Positions 6,901-7,021 of a DNA stretch of 7,021 bases are shown here, in pieces; position 1 is the first letter of the stretch; every line of letters starts with the position of its first letter. Position numbers and translations under genes: made by a program. The notes under the pieces are model-generated. The model ran no database searches, was not told where the DNA came from, and was given only the letters and a program-made list of their open reading frames with translations. The stretch comes from Thermoplasmata archaeon. GTDB lineage: Archaea; Thermoplasmatota; E2; UBA202; JdFR-43. Location: positions 1 to 7,021 of the forward strand of contig JAGGSX010000170.1 in assembly GCA_021158865.1 (NCBI GenBank). Reading direction: 5' to 3'.

Positions 6901-7021
6901 GAAAAGGCAAAGGGTCTATTTTTGATATATTCATTGCAAGAAGAGGATCAAAAAGAGAAGCAAATCTGTATCTTTCCGCTTCTATTGAAAGAAATACTTC
7001 ATCAGCTGGAGAAGAAAAATC
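3914..7021 (-). CDS. SNF2-family DEAH helicase with C-terminal DUF3883 nuclease-like domain (5' end outside window)
   Basis: This is probably an ATP-driven DNA translocase or helicase of a defence system. The frame stays open to the window edge, so the gene starts beyond 7021. The ATG at 6934 is internal, because the 29 codons before it (ending RYRFASLFDPLLA) match the usual family sequence. Numbering from that ATG, Walker A is ADDPGAGKT (31-39), the DEAH box is 132-135, TATP is 169-172, motif V starts ATEAAGEG at 440, and motif VI is QRMGRIHRYGQ (470-480). A charged, coiled-coil-like stretch separates the two RecA lobes. The last ~110 residues match DUF3883; D916, E929 and K931 fit a PD-(D/E)xK site, suggesting nuclease activity (inference). 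The 1035 visible residues are close to full family length. The stop overlaps the next gene's start (ATGA). It resembles DISARM DrmD in helicase class, but the locus is not clearly DISARM. Confidence 0.95.
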   Translation of the reverse strand, partial: DFSSPADEVFLSIEAERYRFASLFDPLLAMNISKIDPLPFQIEAIYGYILKLPRIRFLIADDPGAGKTIMAGLIIKELKLRGIAKRILIVTPGHLKDQWRRELKDKFDEKFVVVDRNFISSHYGENPWEKENQVITSIDFIKQEDILPSLKSVMWDLAIVDEAHKMAAYRYGEKLSKTERYKVGEILSANTEHLLFLTATPHKGDPENFRLFLDLLVPGFFATKKLMEESIRNKENPLFIRRLKEDLKDFEGKPIFTNRYTKTVKFRLSEKEKDLYNELSRYVVEQYNKALQKDKKRNVAFALLILQRRMASSTYALLKSLERRKKRLEELLKEPEIKEEIIFFDLEEIEDYEEEERWEYEKKWETLSIAENREELKREIETLEKLIEMAKEILKEENEVKISELRKVMESLGKEKILIFTESKDTLEYLVNKIKSWGYSVNYIHGGMNLYDRIKAESVFKNQTQVMVATEAAGEGINLQFCHLMINYDIPWNPNRLEQRMGRIHRYGQTKEVYAFNLVAEDTREGKVLSKLMDKLEEIRKAIGSDKVFDVIGEIFYGKNLYQLILEAVANTRRIDEILSEIDIKVDEKYIAKIKEALGESLATRHIDYTRIKEMAEKAKEYRLIPEYVEEFFKKAFKKAGGRYKELEDSFISIEYVPLELRKFAEDTNFRNSYGNILRSYPKITFDKDTAFKNPDAEFISFGHPLMEALLERVNKNYFDKLKRGGIFVDPSGRCDGIIWFFEGEVKDGKGAVAGKRLMAFYDNGSEIKNVNPAILWDFVPTENNAPIKFGVEERKRKVVEYAIGSVEAYKKELMEERIRQAEIKRKYGIKSLDYLISRLDADLAELYERQEKGEKVELAIRNKEERKRKYEEALEKLRKEIEREISLTVSMPRLIGAVMVRKGTEEEMMEDEEIEKIGMEMAIEYERRDGRNPEDVSKENLGFDIRSRGKDEIRYIEVKARRDFGSVALTPNEWFKAKRFRQQYWLYVVVNAAKKPELYVINNPYENLEAFEKVEVVRFVVDKEEILEKGEKVI
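3921..3931 (-). promoter_or_regulatory. Ribosome binding site of the 168-aa gene
   Basis: GGAGAG followed by AAGGT, inside the end of the helicase gene, precedes the ATG at 3917. It supports the ATGA-overlapping start and independent translation of the small gene. Confidence 0.6.

Noticed and set aside
3914..6934. Helicase starting at the ATG at 6934
   Set aside because: The upstream frame stays open to 7021 and encodes residues typical of the family just before the first conserved motif, so this ATG is internal.
1..7021. Canonical class 1 DISARM
   Set aside because: A SNF2 helicase and an adenine methylase are shared features, but drmA, drmB and drmC are not in the window and two unrelated genes separate the pair. 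Flanking sequence could change this.

Overview
The window suggests an AT-rich prokaryote, probably a thermophilic archaeon. Arginine is mostly AGA/AGG and isoleucine is often ATA. A GGTGAT-type ribosome binding site matches the archaeal 16S rRNA tail. The lineage is inferred from these traits only; there is no rRNA or other marker gene. All supported genes lie on the minus strand, so the region is described from the right end leftward.

Positions 7021-3914 hold a large SNF2-type helicase with a C-terminal DUF3883 domain that looks like a PD-(D/E)xK nuclease fold; its 5' end lies outside the window. It overlaps by four bases (ATGA) an unrecognised 168-residue protein (3917-3411). Four bases later comes a 450-residue protein with a Schlafen/AlbA_2 domain, a GHKL-type ATP-binding domain and a winged helix (3406-2054). 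After a 241-base gap comes a DUF1156/COG1743 adenine-specific DNA methylase (1812-1), whose 3' end lies outside the window. Tight spacing of the first three genes indicates one transcription unit; the methylase probably belongs to it, since no terminator is visible in the gap.

A DNA methylase, a helicase-nuclease and a regulatory or nuclease-like AlbA_2 protein together look like a modification-based anti-phage or anti-plasmid defence locus. The methylase would mark self DNA, the helicase-nuclease would act on unmarked DNA, and the AlbA_2 protein could regulate or act as an effector. No core DISARM genes (drmA, drmB, drmC) are visible, and the 168-residue protein matches nothing I know, so the system is best left unclassified.

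The most unusual part is the gap before the methylase. Positions 1833-2083 are built mainly of short direct repeats 11 bases long, with occasional 9-base units. They form four successive sequence families whose average spacing is about one DNA helical turn. The array begins inside the end of the AlbA_2 gene, carries phased A-tracts, and contains two tiny open frames with good ribosome binding sites. It may be a phased protein-binding platform, a curved regulatory segment, or a slippage-generated gene tail.
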